64,000 bases of DNA, from assembly GCA_036346225.1 (NCBI GenBank), contig JARFIW010001109.1:1906501-1970500 (forward strand), written 5' to 3'. Positions 1 to 12,760 of the stretch are shown here, in pieces (within the stretch, counting starts at the first letter, position 1; each line of letters starts with the position of its first letter). Position numbers and translations under genes: made by a program. Origin of the DNA: Platerodrilus igneus. Its lineage: Eukaryota > Arthropoda > Insecta > Coleoptera > Lycidae. Under the pieces are notes generated by a model. The model made no database searches. It worked only from the letters and a program-made list of their open reading frames with translations, and was not told where the DNA came from.

Positions 1-3000
1 CTGCACCTGCAGTATCACTTACGTCTGGAATACAATGTATTCACATCCGTTCTCACAACTTGCTAGTGAACTTTCAATAACCTATCTTATTTATCCTTGA
101 ATTTACAACGTTGCATCTAACTTAAGTTTCTTAATAATTTCCTAATAATTCCTATTTATTTGTACTTATGGGAGATACGTAACTCGCGTATCAAGGTTAT
201 GTTCATCAATTTTATCGTTGCTATGCATTATTGAAAACAGTAGAACGTTTTTGTTCTTTCTACGTATGTATGACACTAACGTTCTGGTTTTAATAAAGCA
301 AACATACTACTCCACACCGGTCTCCCTTTGGTCTGTATCGGTATTTGCAAGAACTATTTCTTGTTCTTCTTAATAGTCTCAAATATAATTGTCTTCTTTT
401 CTAACAAATTTAGAGCTAGTGGAACCGATGTAAAATAATTTAACCATTTTGTTTCTGCCGCAATTGAAAATAGGACTAGCTAGTTACATAACAATTCCAG
501 CCTCTTTGTTGTCGAGTTACTATCCTTTATCAGGGTGCTTTCCTGGGCAATTTCAATATTTAAAACAGAACATTTTGGAATCTACCGTATTTCGACACTT
601 ATTAGCGATATATTAGCGAAATTTACATCTACCACGGAATGTGGGCAACACTTCATTTATAGTGTATTCTCTTACTTGATGATAACTCAAACATTTTGCA
701 ACGAAATCAACAAAATTTGATGAATAGGCGCTAGTCCTGTCATTCATATCATCAAAACGATGAGCTTCATTCTAGAAGGTTATAAAACCTCCGATTTAAC
801 GTAACCGCCCGATTGTAATCAGAAGCCGTTCCGTCGTTTACCCCACATCTTTTGAACTTTAGGAAATAACATTTTATTTACTCTTGCTATATAAAGAAGG
901 CTTATCAGAGCAGCTGTTTCTTAAGGAGTGCTGTCGGAGCATCTTTAGTGCGAGTATAATTTTCGCGCACTTTTTGAAGATACGTGCTAGTACAATTAGT
1001 AATATGCATTATATGGTCATAGGTTAGGAATACTGTCATGAATACAATAATTTGCATTTTTACATTTGTATACTTTAATTCCAAGAACAGTTTATTTTAG
1101 CTAATCTGCTTTATTCATTACTTTGTAATTACTTACTTTATTAACGCGGAAACCTCAGCATCCTATTTGGCGCATTCTAGTGACTCTATTCCGTTCTTAC
1201 TTTGTAACTGCCACACTCATGAGGAAACCTCAATCTCCTGTTGTGCACACATTTACTTTATCAAGTATCCGTTGATACAAGAAATCCTTAGGTAACGTTA
1301 CGGTTTGGCGTTTCACGTGGTCCACCGCATCACAAGGACTTCCTGAGTTACAGTTCTGGGATTCTATATTTACCCTCGAATGTCCGCCCAGACGACTATA
1401 TATCAAAGAGCCAACCTTCAAGCCAGGTAGTAGTAGTCCGAAGTGCTTAGTGGTAGCAGACCAGTCAGTAAGAGACCACTCCTATTCAAGCCCGAATTCG
1501 TCAACCCTCAGTACTCCAGAACTACAGTGAGTAGTTACATCCAGCACATCCAATCTTGTCACTACACACCTCCAACAAACCATGTAAGTCTAATTTAGCT
1601 TACTAACCTAGATTAATAACATGCTATTAATGTAATTCTGCTGCTGAACTTAATGTCTTAGAATAAAGTGATTATGTACTAAATATCTTGTCCTTAACGC
1701 CGATTAAGTAGTGAGTTTGAGAACCCGTATGGGTAGCATTATTGCGCAATCTCCAGGTTCTATGGAACCTGAGTTAAATACCGCCTACGCTCTACCGCAA
1801 CTACGCCCCCACATCCGTAACCAAGGGTATTAAAGTGTATTTAACACTACTTTCCAGTCATCGAATATTATTTTAGCAACTTTTGCAGCTGATTTCACAC
1901 CAGGGAGTTTTGTAATATATTTTGTTTGTCTTTTAAAACATTAGGGCGTGATAGGTGCTTTCACTATATGGTGGCGTTGTTTTTGCCCATGTACCTAAGA
2001 CACACGGAATACTTCATCCCACGGCATTTCTTCATGCTCATGGTCCGAGGTACTTACATTACACTGCTCTGAGTCTGTAACATGATCATTTTGCCCTGAC
2101 TGTGCATTCCAGTCTGGCCCTTCTAACATATTTTTGGATGTTGGAACGTCACGATCAGTTATAGTCGGTTCGACAAGCCATGTAATATTCTATAAAGATA
2201 TAATATTCAAGTAGTCATAGAATAAGGAAGGTACATTTGTTTCTTCAAGCTGCCGTAAAACAAGTTGTACAATGTTTTCTTCCGCGGTTGATTACATTTT
2301 ATGTAATCACAAAACCGTTACATACGACTAAACAAGAAACTAAACCATACAAACAATACACTATTCAAAAAAGTTTTCTTTCCCGTCTCACAACTTACGC
2401 ATACAGATTGTCGCTTAGTGAGGAGAATGCTCAACCTTCTTATGTCGCAATAATAACACGTCTTGAATACTTGAATGGCAACCTATTACAACCCCGCCGT
2501 CGAGGTACGCGAGACACTACGTCAGTTGGTAGCAATATTCGATAATGTAAAAATGACGCGCAAATTATAGATAACGTCACACAATATGCAAATTATTGCG
2601 ACACAATTTACAAAGTTTAAAGAAATACACTTTTTAAAGAAAACCCCCACGGGGTACTCACGTGAACATGTAGGGATTCCTTCAGAATCACTCCATGATG
2701 TCGGCGGCGGCTGCTTCGCTGATCTGTCTCGGGCGTGGGAATTCTTGCTCGGCCCTGGTCGAATCCAAATTTAATTTGTCTTCTTTCTATATGTAGGGGC
2801 AAAAATAAGGTAAGGAAAACAGGGTAAAGCACGATAATTGGTATCAGAGAAAACCTACATATCAAAAAAAGACACGATACTATACCAGATATTGGCATAT
2901 ATGGATAGATATGGAATATTCGATATTAATTATTCTTAAAATTGGGATCTACCAACGAATATAGTTTATATATTAAGAAATACCTGATCTACAACTGTGC

Positions 3001-3120
3001 TTCTCCTGGTACTAGTTCACACCCGATTGAGAATTACATATTTCACTGAAACATAACAAATTGCTTATTTTTCAAATAAAAGTAAACCAACTATAGAATG
3101 TTGAAGCAGTCAAGCGATAA
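1..3120. other. Non-coding, no recognised gene
   Basis: I see no supported gene here. Open frames of about 60-100 codons occur on both strands, but they overlap one another, lack recognisable motifs and are no longer than chance allows in AT-rich DNA. The block at about 1420-1860 is richer in GC and contains an AATAAA, which would suit a decayed LTR or UTR, but no repeat partner was found in the window. A minus-strand frame at 1995-2186 is rich in acidic residues and contains a GTAAGT, which is weak evidence for an exon or transposon scrap. Confidence 0.5.
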
Positions 3121-3306
3121 TAAAAAAATGCAATATAAAGTATTCAGAAGACGATTTTCAAACCCTACAGAGCTAACTAATAATTCTCATATCTCTCAAA
3201 TGACTGGGTTACTTGCAATATTTGTGGTTACGACTGAGTTTTTAAACGCGGCTTAAAACAACATCACACCAAGTCACACTGTTTAACAAAGAAAGATGAT
3301 CATTCT

Positions 3307-6300
3307 ATGTCAGAACCAAAATATGTTTTATCAAACCACAATACAGAAGAAATTTCGAGAAATGCTGTTGTTAACACTGAAAATTGTGAAGTTCAAGAAC
3401 TGATTGAATTATTATCCGAGGCTAAACAATATTTAAAAATTTTACGTCTTATACCCAAAGGTGCTAGAGTGGCCATTAGTGACGAATTGTCAAATCTACT
3501 CAGAAACACTACGGCTAGAAATGATTTGCAATCATGGTCAAGGCTACTACTTTTTACTATATGTGTTCTTCATATCCCACCTAGAAAGCTAAAGCAAGTT
3601 TCACTTGCAACACTTGTGAAACAAAACTTAGTCTACTTTCAAAAGAATGACATTGATACCATAAAACTATTCCTTAAAACATCATGTAACAGTGCAGAAA
3701 AACTAGCTACAAGAACAATACCTTTAAAAGAAAACACAAATAAATTGTGTAAACAAGTGACACAAAAATTATCAGAAGGTGACATTAGCGGTGCAGCTCG
3801 GCTTCTGTGCTCAAATGATAAAGTTGCAAATAATTGTCCTGAAACATGGCTTGCCTTAGAATCCAAACATCCACCAATGGATTACCAGACAAATTATCCA
3901 TCCAGTCCTTCTGATGATTATTTATCTCAAAATTACCTACGTCTGACATCACACGAAACAGTAAAAAAGGCAATCAACAGCTTTCCTCGAAGTTCATCCG
4001 GTGGAATTGTTGGTCTTAGGCCACGACATCTTTTAGATCTGTTAGCAATTTCTAACAGTGCTGTTACAACAACCCTTTTAGAAGCACTTGCCAAATTTAT
4101 TGACAATGTTTTAGATGGTAAATTACCAAAATCAGTTTTACCAATATTCTATGGTGCCTCGTTAACTGCTTTAATTAAAAAAGATGGAGGAATACGTCCA
4201 ATTGCATGCGGTAATACTTAACGACGAGTTGCAGCCAAAATCGCTTGCAACATAGTCCATGAGGTTTCAAGTGCAAAATTAAAACCAATTCAACTTGGTT
4301 TTGGTGTTAGAGGTGGCGCAGAAGCTGCTGTACATGCTACCCGCACTTTTCTTGAGATTAACACAGATGCCGAAGTGATTGTGAAGTTTGACTTTGCAAA
4401 CGCATTTAACACATTACGACGAGATCACATGTTGTCCATAGTTCACCGCGAAATACCCAGTTTGTTTCTATTTATATGGCAAGCCTATAGAAATCAATCC
4501 AACTTAATATTTGGCAACAGGCTCATAAAATCTCAATGTGGTGTACAACAGGGTGACCCATTACGACCTTTGTTGTTTAGTTTATCAATTATGGAACTTA
4601 CACATTCTTTAATCTCCGATCTTAATGTGTGGTATCTCGATGATGGTACAATCGGCGGAAAAATAGATACAGTACTTCAAAATATAATAAAAGTAATTGA
4701 ATATTCCAAAATAAGCGGATTAAACTTGAACACTACCAAATGTGAAGTTTTAATCAATCAAAACAACAATACAACATCCACCCTTTCATCTATAAATGAA
4801 TTGATTCCCGGAATTAAACAAGTTAAATCTTGCGATTTTGAGATTTTGGGTGCACCAGTGTTAACTTTGGCAGCTAAAAATGTCTTACTAAACAAAATAT
4901 CTACCTGCAAACTTATGTGCAGTAGATTGCAAATTCTTGACACACATGCAGCTCTATATTTAATGAAAAACTGTTTAAGCGCTGGTCCTAAACTTACTTA
5001 CATTCTACGTTGTCCACAGTTATACCAACATATGGACCTATTAAAACCGTTTGATGACATATTTCAAAATTGCTTAGAGAATATAACAAATATAATAATG
5101 GATGATTTGGCATACAATCAAGCAACTCTACCATGCCATCTAGGTGATCTTGGCATAAGAAAAATAACAGACTTGGCTTTACCTTGTTTTATAGCATCAA
5201 TACACGCTTCAACCAATGTTGTTTCAGACATTTTAAAAACACCTAGTTTAACCTTAACCGGTTTGTCTGAAGCATTGATTTTACTAAATAGACCCATACC
5301 AGACAAGGAAAATATAAGTTTGTCATCACTAAGCTCGCAGAAATTTTGGGAATCGGATTTACTAGAAAGCAAGTACAACGATCTGATAAAAGCCAGCGAC
5401 ATTCGTTCCATTGCTCGCTTAAAAGCAGTATCACAAAAGGAAAGCTACCAATGGTTACATGCACTCCCTTCTTCTCAGCTTGGAACAGTCCTACCGAACG
5501 AAGCAATACGTATATGTGTAGCGTTACGCTTAGGTGCAAGAGTTTGTGAACCCTTTACTTGTTCTTGTGGTGTTTTCGTAGATTGTACAGCCTCTCATGG
5601 TTTAAGCTGTAACAAGAACACAATTGGTCGATTATCCAGACACGAATCGTTAAACCAAGTAATAGCACGATCTCTTGTTAAATTACAAATTCAATCCGTT
5701 CTCGAACCCTTAGGTACTTTAAGAGATAATAAGAGACCTAATGGTGTAACAATAATACCATGGGAGAAAGGTCGGTCGTTGGCGTGGGACACAACTGTAG
5801 TAGACACATTAGCTCCTTCACATTTAATTTCAACAAGTAAAACTTGTGGAGCAGCTGTTGCTGAAGCTGAAAGATGTAAAATTAATAAATATAGAGAGAT
5901 TGGCCAAAATTACACCTTTATTCCAATTGCTTTCGAGACTATGGGAGTCGCTGGTAAGTTAACTCGGCAACTAATAAACAACCTAGGTCATAGACTTAAA
6001 ATAGCAACATGTGAACAAAGATCCACAATATTCCTTTGGCAGCGACTCTCAATAGAAATTCAACGTGGTAATGCTGCTGCAATACATGGCATTTTTCCAC
6101 AATGCAATACATTTCGAATTTATAACAGGGAGAATCACCAAATGATCACAAAAGTTCCAAATATTACTTATCAAACCAATAAATCCATTTTAGAAGAAAA
6201 TATACTCAAGGTTCTAAATATACAAAATAAAATACAAAAACCATTTTCACTTGATGAACAAGCAGAAAGAGATCAACAAACAGATATTGATGACAGTGGT

Positions 6301-7770
6301 AAATTAATAATGGGACGTTGCATAAACACAATAATCGATGATCTCCATAAAGATGTAAAACATCTAAAACCACTACAAGATGCCCCAATTGCAAACATAA
6401 CAGACCATGACAAAGACAAACAGCCTAGTCCTGAAACGAAAGAACGGCAACCACCAACAAATAATAATTTAAGCCTTCGACCTATAATAAAAAATAACTT
6501 CCCAAAAGCATGTGGATTAGTAAATTTGGGCAATACGTGTTTTTTCAATTCCATTTTACAATGTCTTGGACAAACACCATACATATTACAATTACTTCTT
6601 GAAACTTCAAAGCCAGGACAATATTTTAAACTTCCTGGCGGGAGGTTAAATCCAGATGATAAAGATTCATTGATGTTAGGCCCACTTAATGGGACTTTAG
6701 AAGAATGGCTACCATTAACACATATTTTATCACAAACGTTAAAAAAATTACAAAATGATAGACCAGAAACTTATAATCCAAGTACGCTATTTTCAAGAGT
6801 CACAGAAAAAATACCACAGTTTTCTGATGGTCAACAACATGACTCACATGAACTATTACGACATTTATTAGAAATATTGAGTGAAAATGACTTAAAAAGG
6901 TATCAAACCGTAATTTTAGAAAAATGGAGATTTAGTTGTAAAATAGATCCATCATCTTGTGAAAGTGCTAAAGAAAGAATTATAAAATTTTATAAAAAGC
7001 AGGCTTCTGAGTTACAACTACCAGCTGAACAAATATTCAGAGGAGTCTTAGTCAGTACATTACAGTGCCAAGACTGTAAACATATTTCACGTCAAGAAGA
7101 ATTCTTTTTTGATCTAAGTTTGCCAATATCGAAAAGAGAAATTTTACAGCCTTTTAATAACGATAAGGAAACCGATGATACATATGCAGATGAATATTCC
7201 ATACAATCCTGCTTAAGCCAATTCACAGACTCTGATCTGCTTTTTGGAAATAATAAAGTAAGTTGCAATTTTTACACAAAAAAACATGGTGAAACTAAAA
7301 AAGGATTTATTTATACAAACGCAACTAAACAACTTCTAATATGTAGTCCTCCTGCTATATTGATTTTACATTTAAAACGATTTCGGGTTTTAAGACTCCG
7401 ATCTGCAAAGGTGAATAAATATGTTTCGTTTCCCCTGTTACTGGATTTAACGCCATTTTGTTCAATTGATAATCAAACTAAAGTGTTATATGCATTATAT
7501 GGTGTTGTGCAACATAATGGTTCAATTCACAAAGGACATTATGACGCATATATAAAAATAAGAACTGCTTTAAACAACAACAGTTACCGTTGGCAATTTC
7601 TATTTCAAAATCAAAATAGCGCCTTGCTTTCATCTTGCGAAAATAACAAAGCCAATGCGGAAATTCTGCCAGGAAAGTGGTATTATGTTAACGACTCTTA
7701 TGTTTTAGAAGTACCCGAAAAAAGGGTACTTAAAGCACAAGCATATTTGCTATTTTATGAACGAATTTGA
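3307..7770 (+). CDS. Reverse transcriptase / RLE / ubiquitin-specific protease fusion (one in-frame stop)
   Basis: One reading frame of 1,488 codons, interrupted only by a TAA at 4219-4221 (codon 305). From the ATG at 3307, the RT contains KKDGGIRPIA before the stop, then FDFANAF (motif A), GVQQGDP (motif B) and WYLDDG (catalytic motif C). Next come a Cys/His knuckle (CSCG then HGLSC, near 5565-5610) and an RLE-like block with RPNG and GRSLAWD near 5733-5795. After an acidic linker the frame continues into a USP. The RT would copy the element RNA at a nick made by the RLE, acting in the nucleus. The stop lies between RPIACGNT and RRVAAK, where conserved RT sequence clearly continues, so it is probably a single substitution. 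Without readthrough, only an inactive 304-residue N-terminal piece would be made. The N-terminal zinc finger lies upstream of this ATG. Confidence 0.85.
6481..7770 (+). other. USP (peptidase C19) domain within the retrotransposon ORF
   Basis: The C-terminal part of the fused frame has all the hallmarks of a ubiquitin-specific protease. The Cys box is GLVNLGNTCFFNSILQCL, with catalytic Cys at 6538-6540. It is followed by GQQHDSHELLRHLLE, a zinc-ribbon half (CQDCKH), ILHLKRF, the His box GHYDAY (His at 7537-7539) and VNDSY (Asp at 7693-7695), and ends in LLFYERI. The order and the FFNS form of the Cys box most resemble USP16/USP45. The second zinc-ribbon Cys pair looks degenerate (CNFY). All three catalytic residues are present, so the domain could be active. 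A host USP capture is the simplest origin. No stop or splice signal separates it from the RLE part. Confidence 0.88.
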
Positions 7771-7860
7771 AACTGTAATTCTTTAATAGTAATTTGGATA
7801 TGTAAATATTTATAGAGTTACTTATTATATACTATGTAATTATTAATAAACTACCCTTGT

Positions 7861-9070
7861 CCACGTCTCCGAGGCTAGTTCCGTAACGTATCCGGAGAAT
7901 TCCCCTTCTTCCTTCTTGGCACACCCGTTCGCGCAATCTGTCGCAACCGCACTGTCTGAAGTGACGGAAATACGCACAAGTCCTTTTAAATTTATGGCGC
8001 GAAATTTTACAAATTAAAACTTAATTGGGATGTTTAGTGCCGAATTTTTCGGCACGTAACAAACCATAAATCGCAAATCATGTATATATCCCCCCTAATC
8101 ACGTTTTAAAACTCACCTAGAATGAAGGGAAAATGACGCGCACTAAAATTATAAACCTATTGTATTCATTTATAAATGTGTGATCGCTATATTCACCCAA
8201 CGGGTTAAAAGTTTATTGCATTCTTTTTTATTTTATTAGTCCTTCCTGGCCGGCTAGTATATATTTTTTTAAAATTTGTTAACATCTATACAGCACTTGC
8301 AGTTGTATCAGATTTCTTTCTTGATTATTCTAGTGGTATTTTCTAAAGATTTAGCTATTTTTTCCAGATTCTGCAATTTCTTATTTGATTGCTGACGATA
8401 TCTTCATTTCTAATTCCTGCAAATTCTGAGTACATCCTCGTCTCACGGAATTTGCAACTCCTCTTGCTTTTTTCTGTAGTAACTTTTTCTTGCCACTGTA
8501 TCACTTTAGTAATAAACGTTAAGTTATCTATCTACTAACTATTTTCTTCTTTATTAGCTTGCCATGTTGTTTTTTTTTTGTCTGTGAAATTATCTATTGT
8601 TTGAACATGTCTTATCATTTGTACTTTCATATTATGTTTATATACTAATTTTAGTAATAGCACGTTAGTCAAATGTTCATGCAATGAAACATATTTCTCG
8701 TCAAAACGTATAACAGCTTGAGGCAAATTAGCAAATTCCACTATAGTAAGCACCTGCATAGGAATAATAGTGTTGCACATTTTTCAAAATATCAGGTAAT
8801 TTAGCTAGTGCACTTGTCTACAATTCTTTGTTGCAGTTTTTGCAGATCATTTACAGATGTTTTGTGTCATATCTTTTAAGTAAAACAACAGAACATAATC
8901 TATGCACGCGACCTTATCAACCAGTTATTGGAAAAATGCGTAGAAGATAGCTGAAGTTTTCCTTATAACACCGTCTTGTTGAAAATAATTTGATAGAGTA
9001 CCCTTCCTTTAGTTTTTAAACAAATTCGTACATTATGTTATGGCTTTGCCGTTCTGCATTGATGGAAAAA
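7861..9070. other. Intergenic, with faint minus-strand coding relics
   Basis: No intact gene. On the minus strand, about 8320-8780 holds broken frames that read as Lys/Glu/Asn-rich, helix-like protein, for example QNLEKIAKSLENTTRIIKK near 8330-8390, with a frame change near 8535. This could be a decayed coiled-coil gag or transposase piece, but I cannot name a family. The rest is AT-rich with no repeats or signals that I could support. Confidence 0.35.
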
Positions 9071-9280
9071 CTAAAAAAATATTCTCGAATTGCTCGTTTT
9101 CGTTATACTGCCATATACATTATAATTCCAGTTTTGTGAATTCACATACCGCGAAAATTGAAAACACTTTTCGTCAGCGATAAATGTCAAATTTAGCAGA
9201 TCTACGTGTTGGCAAATAATTGAAGACGCTCTGTTGACCAATACGATCTTATATGCATGCGGCCTAGGTCCCTTGCACAC
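9071..9280 (-). pseudogene. Mariner/Tc1-like transposase fragment
   Basis: A 69-codon minus-strand frame contains DEKCFQFSRYVNSQNWNYNV, which resembles the block around the first catalytic Asp in arthropod mariner-like transposases (typically DEAHFxLSGxVNxQNxRxW). The usual Ala after DE is Lys here. Flanking catalytic blocks are absent and the sequence downstream runs into stops, so this is a small dead fragment. The related but better preserved transposase at 27.1-27.9 kb shows the same motif as DEAQFHLSGCVNKQNFRYW. Chance similarity over this short stretch cannot be excluded. Confidence 0.4.
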
Positions 9281-10301
9281 CCTCTTTTGGCAAGTTTTAG
9301 AAACAAGTATAGTTTCTTGAGAAGTATGCTTCTAAAGCTTTGAGGACTATTTTTCTCCATTCGTAGACGAACTTCATTAACGACTTTTTTGGTAAGTAGG
9401 ATTAGATCACTAACATCTTTATTATGCGCCCTAGACCGAGTTTAGAGAGCACCGCTGGGTTTGCGAGTGCTTTCGAAAAATGTCCAAACATAAGCGCTGA
9501 CTCTGCTCTCAAATTCCAAGACTAACACATTAGTTCGAATATAAGCTTAAAGCATATATTTTTTGAGCTCTGTTGTGAAAACTGTGGATACCAATTACTT
9601 CAGCAAAAAAGATTTATATCAAAACTTGCCACATAATAATAATTAAAAAATTATTTAGTATAAGTAGCGCCTGGATGCCAAGATAGATGTTGTTACTTAA
9701 AGTAAAGGTATTGGTTTTGGTTACTCGCTTGTCTGCATAGAGAGCGCGATATGTTGCACAGAATTTACAAATAAAATAATATAATTTACATTTTAAATTA
9801 ACAATTAAAATTGATTATAACTTTGTTAAAATTAAATATTTACTAAAAATAATTTTTGGAGCGTTTTTTAACCCGCAACAAGGTTTAATAATTCTTGGGC
9901 ATATTTGATCAAATTAATTTGAGATACTGGAGTTTAACGAAACTATGAGTTTTCATTTTGAAAACGTGTGAAACGCCTACTAATTCGGTAACTTAGATTC
10001 TATTAAAGTTGTTTTGAAAAAAATACTTTTCAATTATGAGCACTGTTCTGCGAACAATTGGTCACTTATAACAATAAGACATACATGGCGATATGTAATT
10101 TTACTGTTTTATATCGTAATGAATTTACAAAATATTTTTTAACACTACTGCTATCGCTGTTATTTCTATAGACCTCTGGTTCCAATCGTTTATACTAATA
10201 AAGGGTACCTGGATCAAGATGTTTAACAAAACATAGAATTAGGTTATTAGTATATTATGGCGATAAAATGTTGGAAAATTAATAATAATCATACTTTTCA
10301 G
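9281..10301. other. AT-rich DNA upstream of the exon pair
   Basis: No repeat or coding relic could be supported. An ATG at 10257 opens the frame that continues into the exon at 10302, so it is a possible alternative first exon start. The CAG at 10299-10301 looks more like a splice acceptor. Confidence 0.35.
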
Positions 10302-10490
10302 CCAAGCAAGGGCGTTTCTTCAAAACTAAGCAAGTCTGTAGTTTCAACAGCAAAGCCTTCCACAACAACAGAAGATATAGTTATTTTCCAAAAGAATAAG
10401 CCTGTTTCTCTTGAAGTTAATCCAAAACTTTTTGGTTCCACGTTTACAACGATAACCAATATTTCAACAGCAGCTGGTGACTATATAATG
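10302..10490 (+). CDS. Candidate internal exon of an unrecognised host gene
   Basis: A 189-nt open segment (63 codons, phase 0 at both ends) is bounded by an acceptor-like ACTTTTCAG ending at 10301 and a consensus donor ATG/GTAAGT at 10490/10491. The peptide is Ser/Thr/Lys-rich at first and then more hydrophobic (SLEVNPKLFGSTFTTITNIS). The frame also reaches upstream to an ATG at 10257, so this may be a first coding exon. The next exon with a matching phase is at 15238. I do not recognise the family. The segment shows no transposon motif and is one of the few candidates for ordinary host coding sequence here. No upstream exon could be identified. Confidence 0.5.
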
Positions 10491-10809
10491 GTAAGTAATT
10501 AAAAATGTTTTAAAAATTGGATAAGTGATAGCATGTTTATTTTGTAATTTAGTATAATTTAAAAACGTCAAATTACCGTTGCATGCAAATAGCGAAGAAT
10601 GTAATACGGACTTACCCGGTTTGTATACGCGTTGAGTCACTAAAAACGAAAGGGTTTATTTTTGTTGTTCTTAATATCCTATAAAGTATCATAAAGTTCT
10701 GCGAAATTCTATCAATTATGTATTAAAAAGCTGAAAATAAAAAAATTAACGCTTTCACCTGGTTTTTCCCAAATTCGATCAATACAAGTAAGGTCAATGT
10801 GGAGAGACA

Positions 10810-12760
10810 ATGATTGGTACATGTAATAAAAATGTATGGTGGAGCGATAAGGTCAAAAATGTTGTCGGAGATAAGGGAATAATTGCAGAAAAAGATGTAG
10901 AGCTAAGAGGGCAACTTCAGGAAGTATATATGCCGAAAAGGCAATATGCAATTGAAATAGTGAAGGCAAGCAAAGAGCAAATGAGGAAGAGTGAGGGTGA
11001 AAAACTGCACAGTGATTTTGAAGGGAATAAGAAGTTGTTTTGGAAACGGGTAAGGAGGACAAGAAAGAGTGGATATAAGCGTGTACATTGTGTTGTTAAC
11101 AGTAGAAATGAAATTCTTTAAAAAGAAGCGAGTGTGAGAAACTGTTGGAAAGCGTATTTTAAGACGCTTTATGGTGGTGGCAAAAAGGATACAGATGACT
11201 GCGTAGATGATGAAGTATAATGAAGTATAATGTACGATTGTAGTGCAGATGGGGTATGGAGGGCGGTGAGAGCTCTGAAGAATGGCTAAGCGGCAGGTGT
11301 AGATGAAAAAACAAGTGAAATAGGTATGGGTTCGGGATGCTGATTGCATATTAGTGCAAAGTGATAGAGTTGTGTATAGAACAAACAAGGGTGCCTGTAA
11401 ATTGGAAGAATGTGATCATTATCCCTTTGCACAAATGTTAAGCAAGTATGAATGCAAAATTTATCGTAGGATAAGTCTGTTGAGTATACCTAATAAAGTG
11501 TATGAAAAAATTGTGATCAAGAGAAGGCAAAAGAACGCAGAACCAGATATGGGACGTTCAATGTGTCGTTGTATGCCTGGAAGAAAATGTATGGCTCAGA
11601 TGTTCGCAATGCAACAAGTTGTCGGAATGTGTATGCATGCTAGAAAAAAAATGTACGCATCATTTGTAGATCTGGAAAGGAGTATGCCTCTGTGAAGAGA
11701 AGTGAATTATGAAAGGGGCTGCGTGATTACGGTGTAAGCAAATGCTTAATAAAATCTATCAGAGCCATGTACAAAGGCGGTAGAGCATGTGTACTAGTGA
11801 ATAATAACATAAGGCAATACTTTGACATTCTGTAAGGTGTAAGACAGGGCTGTGTATTGTCTCCAAGGCTGTTAAATGTATTTCTGGATAAATGTATCTG
11901 ACAGGTTTGCGTAGGAATGGAAGGAATGGAAATTGACCAAACAAATGTCAGTGTACCGTTGTGTGCGGATGATGCAGTATTGTTGGCTGAATCGTTATAA
12001 GATTTGCAAGAAATGCTTGACAGGCTGTCGAAAGCGTGTGAAAATATGCAACTGAAAGTGAATATAAATAAGACGAAAGTAATGATTTTTGACAAATACG
12101 GCGGAATTTAAGACCTTCTATTTAAAATGGAAAATAACACGATAGAGAAAGTGAATAATTTCGTGTACTTTGGTAGAAAATTTTTGAGTAATGGATAGTT
12201 GGATGGTGAAATAGAAAGAAGGGCATATGCTGAAGGAAAAGTGTTTGGAAGTATGTGGGTAGTGAACAGGAATAAAGGATCGGGTATAAATGTGAAACTG
12301 GCCATTTACAACAGTGTATTTGTGCCAACTATTCTATATGAAAGCGAAACTTGGGTCTGGCAGAAAAAGCATGTTAGTCGTAAAAGTGCTGCAAAAATAA
12401 GAAGTGAGTGCGGATAAGCATTAAAATACAAAGTGCCAAACGAATAGGTTACAGCAGAGTGTGGGGTATAAGTGTCTCTTAAGGAGTTGAGCGAGCAAAT
12501 CGCGGACTTGTAGAAAGAATGAATGAGTATAGACTTACCAAACGTATGTATGCAAATAAGATGACTGGTAAAGCTGTAACGGGTAGACCGCGTAAAGATC
12601 GTTAGTTGTAGTAGAGGAGATTTTGAAACAACGACAGGTTACAAGTCCAAGAAATAAAAGAGCATTCCAAAAGCAATGTATGGATGTTGAAGAGGCAAAG
12701 GAAATGTTAAGGACCGAAAGATGTTGAGTAAGATTGTAAATGTTGCTGAGAGTAGAAGTA
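10810..12760 (+). pseudogene. Decayed non-LTR retrotransposon RT inside the candidate intron
   Basis: Successive broken frames read as an APE-type retrotransposon RT. The order is a WWSDKVKNVV-like lead, LKNG.AAGVD near 11273-11300, YRRISLLSIPNKVYEKI near 11466-11510, ARKKMYASFVDLE (motif A) near 11641-11680, GVRQGCVLSPRLLN (motif B) near 11838-11877, and PLCADDAVLL (motif C, ADD) near 11957-11987. It ends with the tail motif GRPRKDR near 12585. Stops and frame changes occur every 100-300 bp and the endonuclease is missing. It resembles RT remnants widespread in insects; the clade (RTE or CR1/Jockey-like) was not resolved. It lies within the intron between the exons at 10302 and 15238. Confidence 0.75.

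Larger units (their letters stand above)
3128..7860 (+). mobile_element. RLE-type non-LTR retrotransposon carrying a USP domain
   Basis: The element is defined by its coding region. A C2H2-type zinc finger remnant at about 3184-3270 (motif CNICGYD, then HHTKSHC) precedes the long frame and contains an in-frame TGA at 3235-3237. It is followed by a reverse transcriptase, a C-terminal cysteine/histidine knuckle and a restriction-like endonuclease, which is the layout of R2/R4/Utopia-like elements. An unexpected USP domain follows. The 3' UTR appears short and AT-rich; similarity-free GC-richer DNA starts near 7855. I found no poly(A) tail, target duplication, rRNA or U2 snRNA flank, so exact ends and clade are open. 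The near-intact frame suggests a young copy. Confidence 0.8.

Noticed and set aside
2237..2898. Overlapping open frames of 62-102 codons on both strands
   Set aside because: They overlap each other, lack clear motifs or starts, and are within chance length for this composition.
7855..8000. rRNA or U2 snRNA target site downstream of the RLE element
   Set aside because: The flank shows no recognisable conserved U2 or rRNA sequence.
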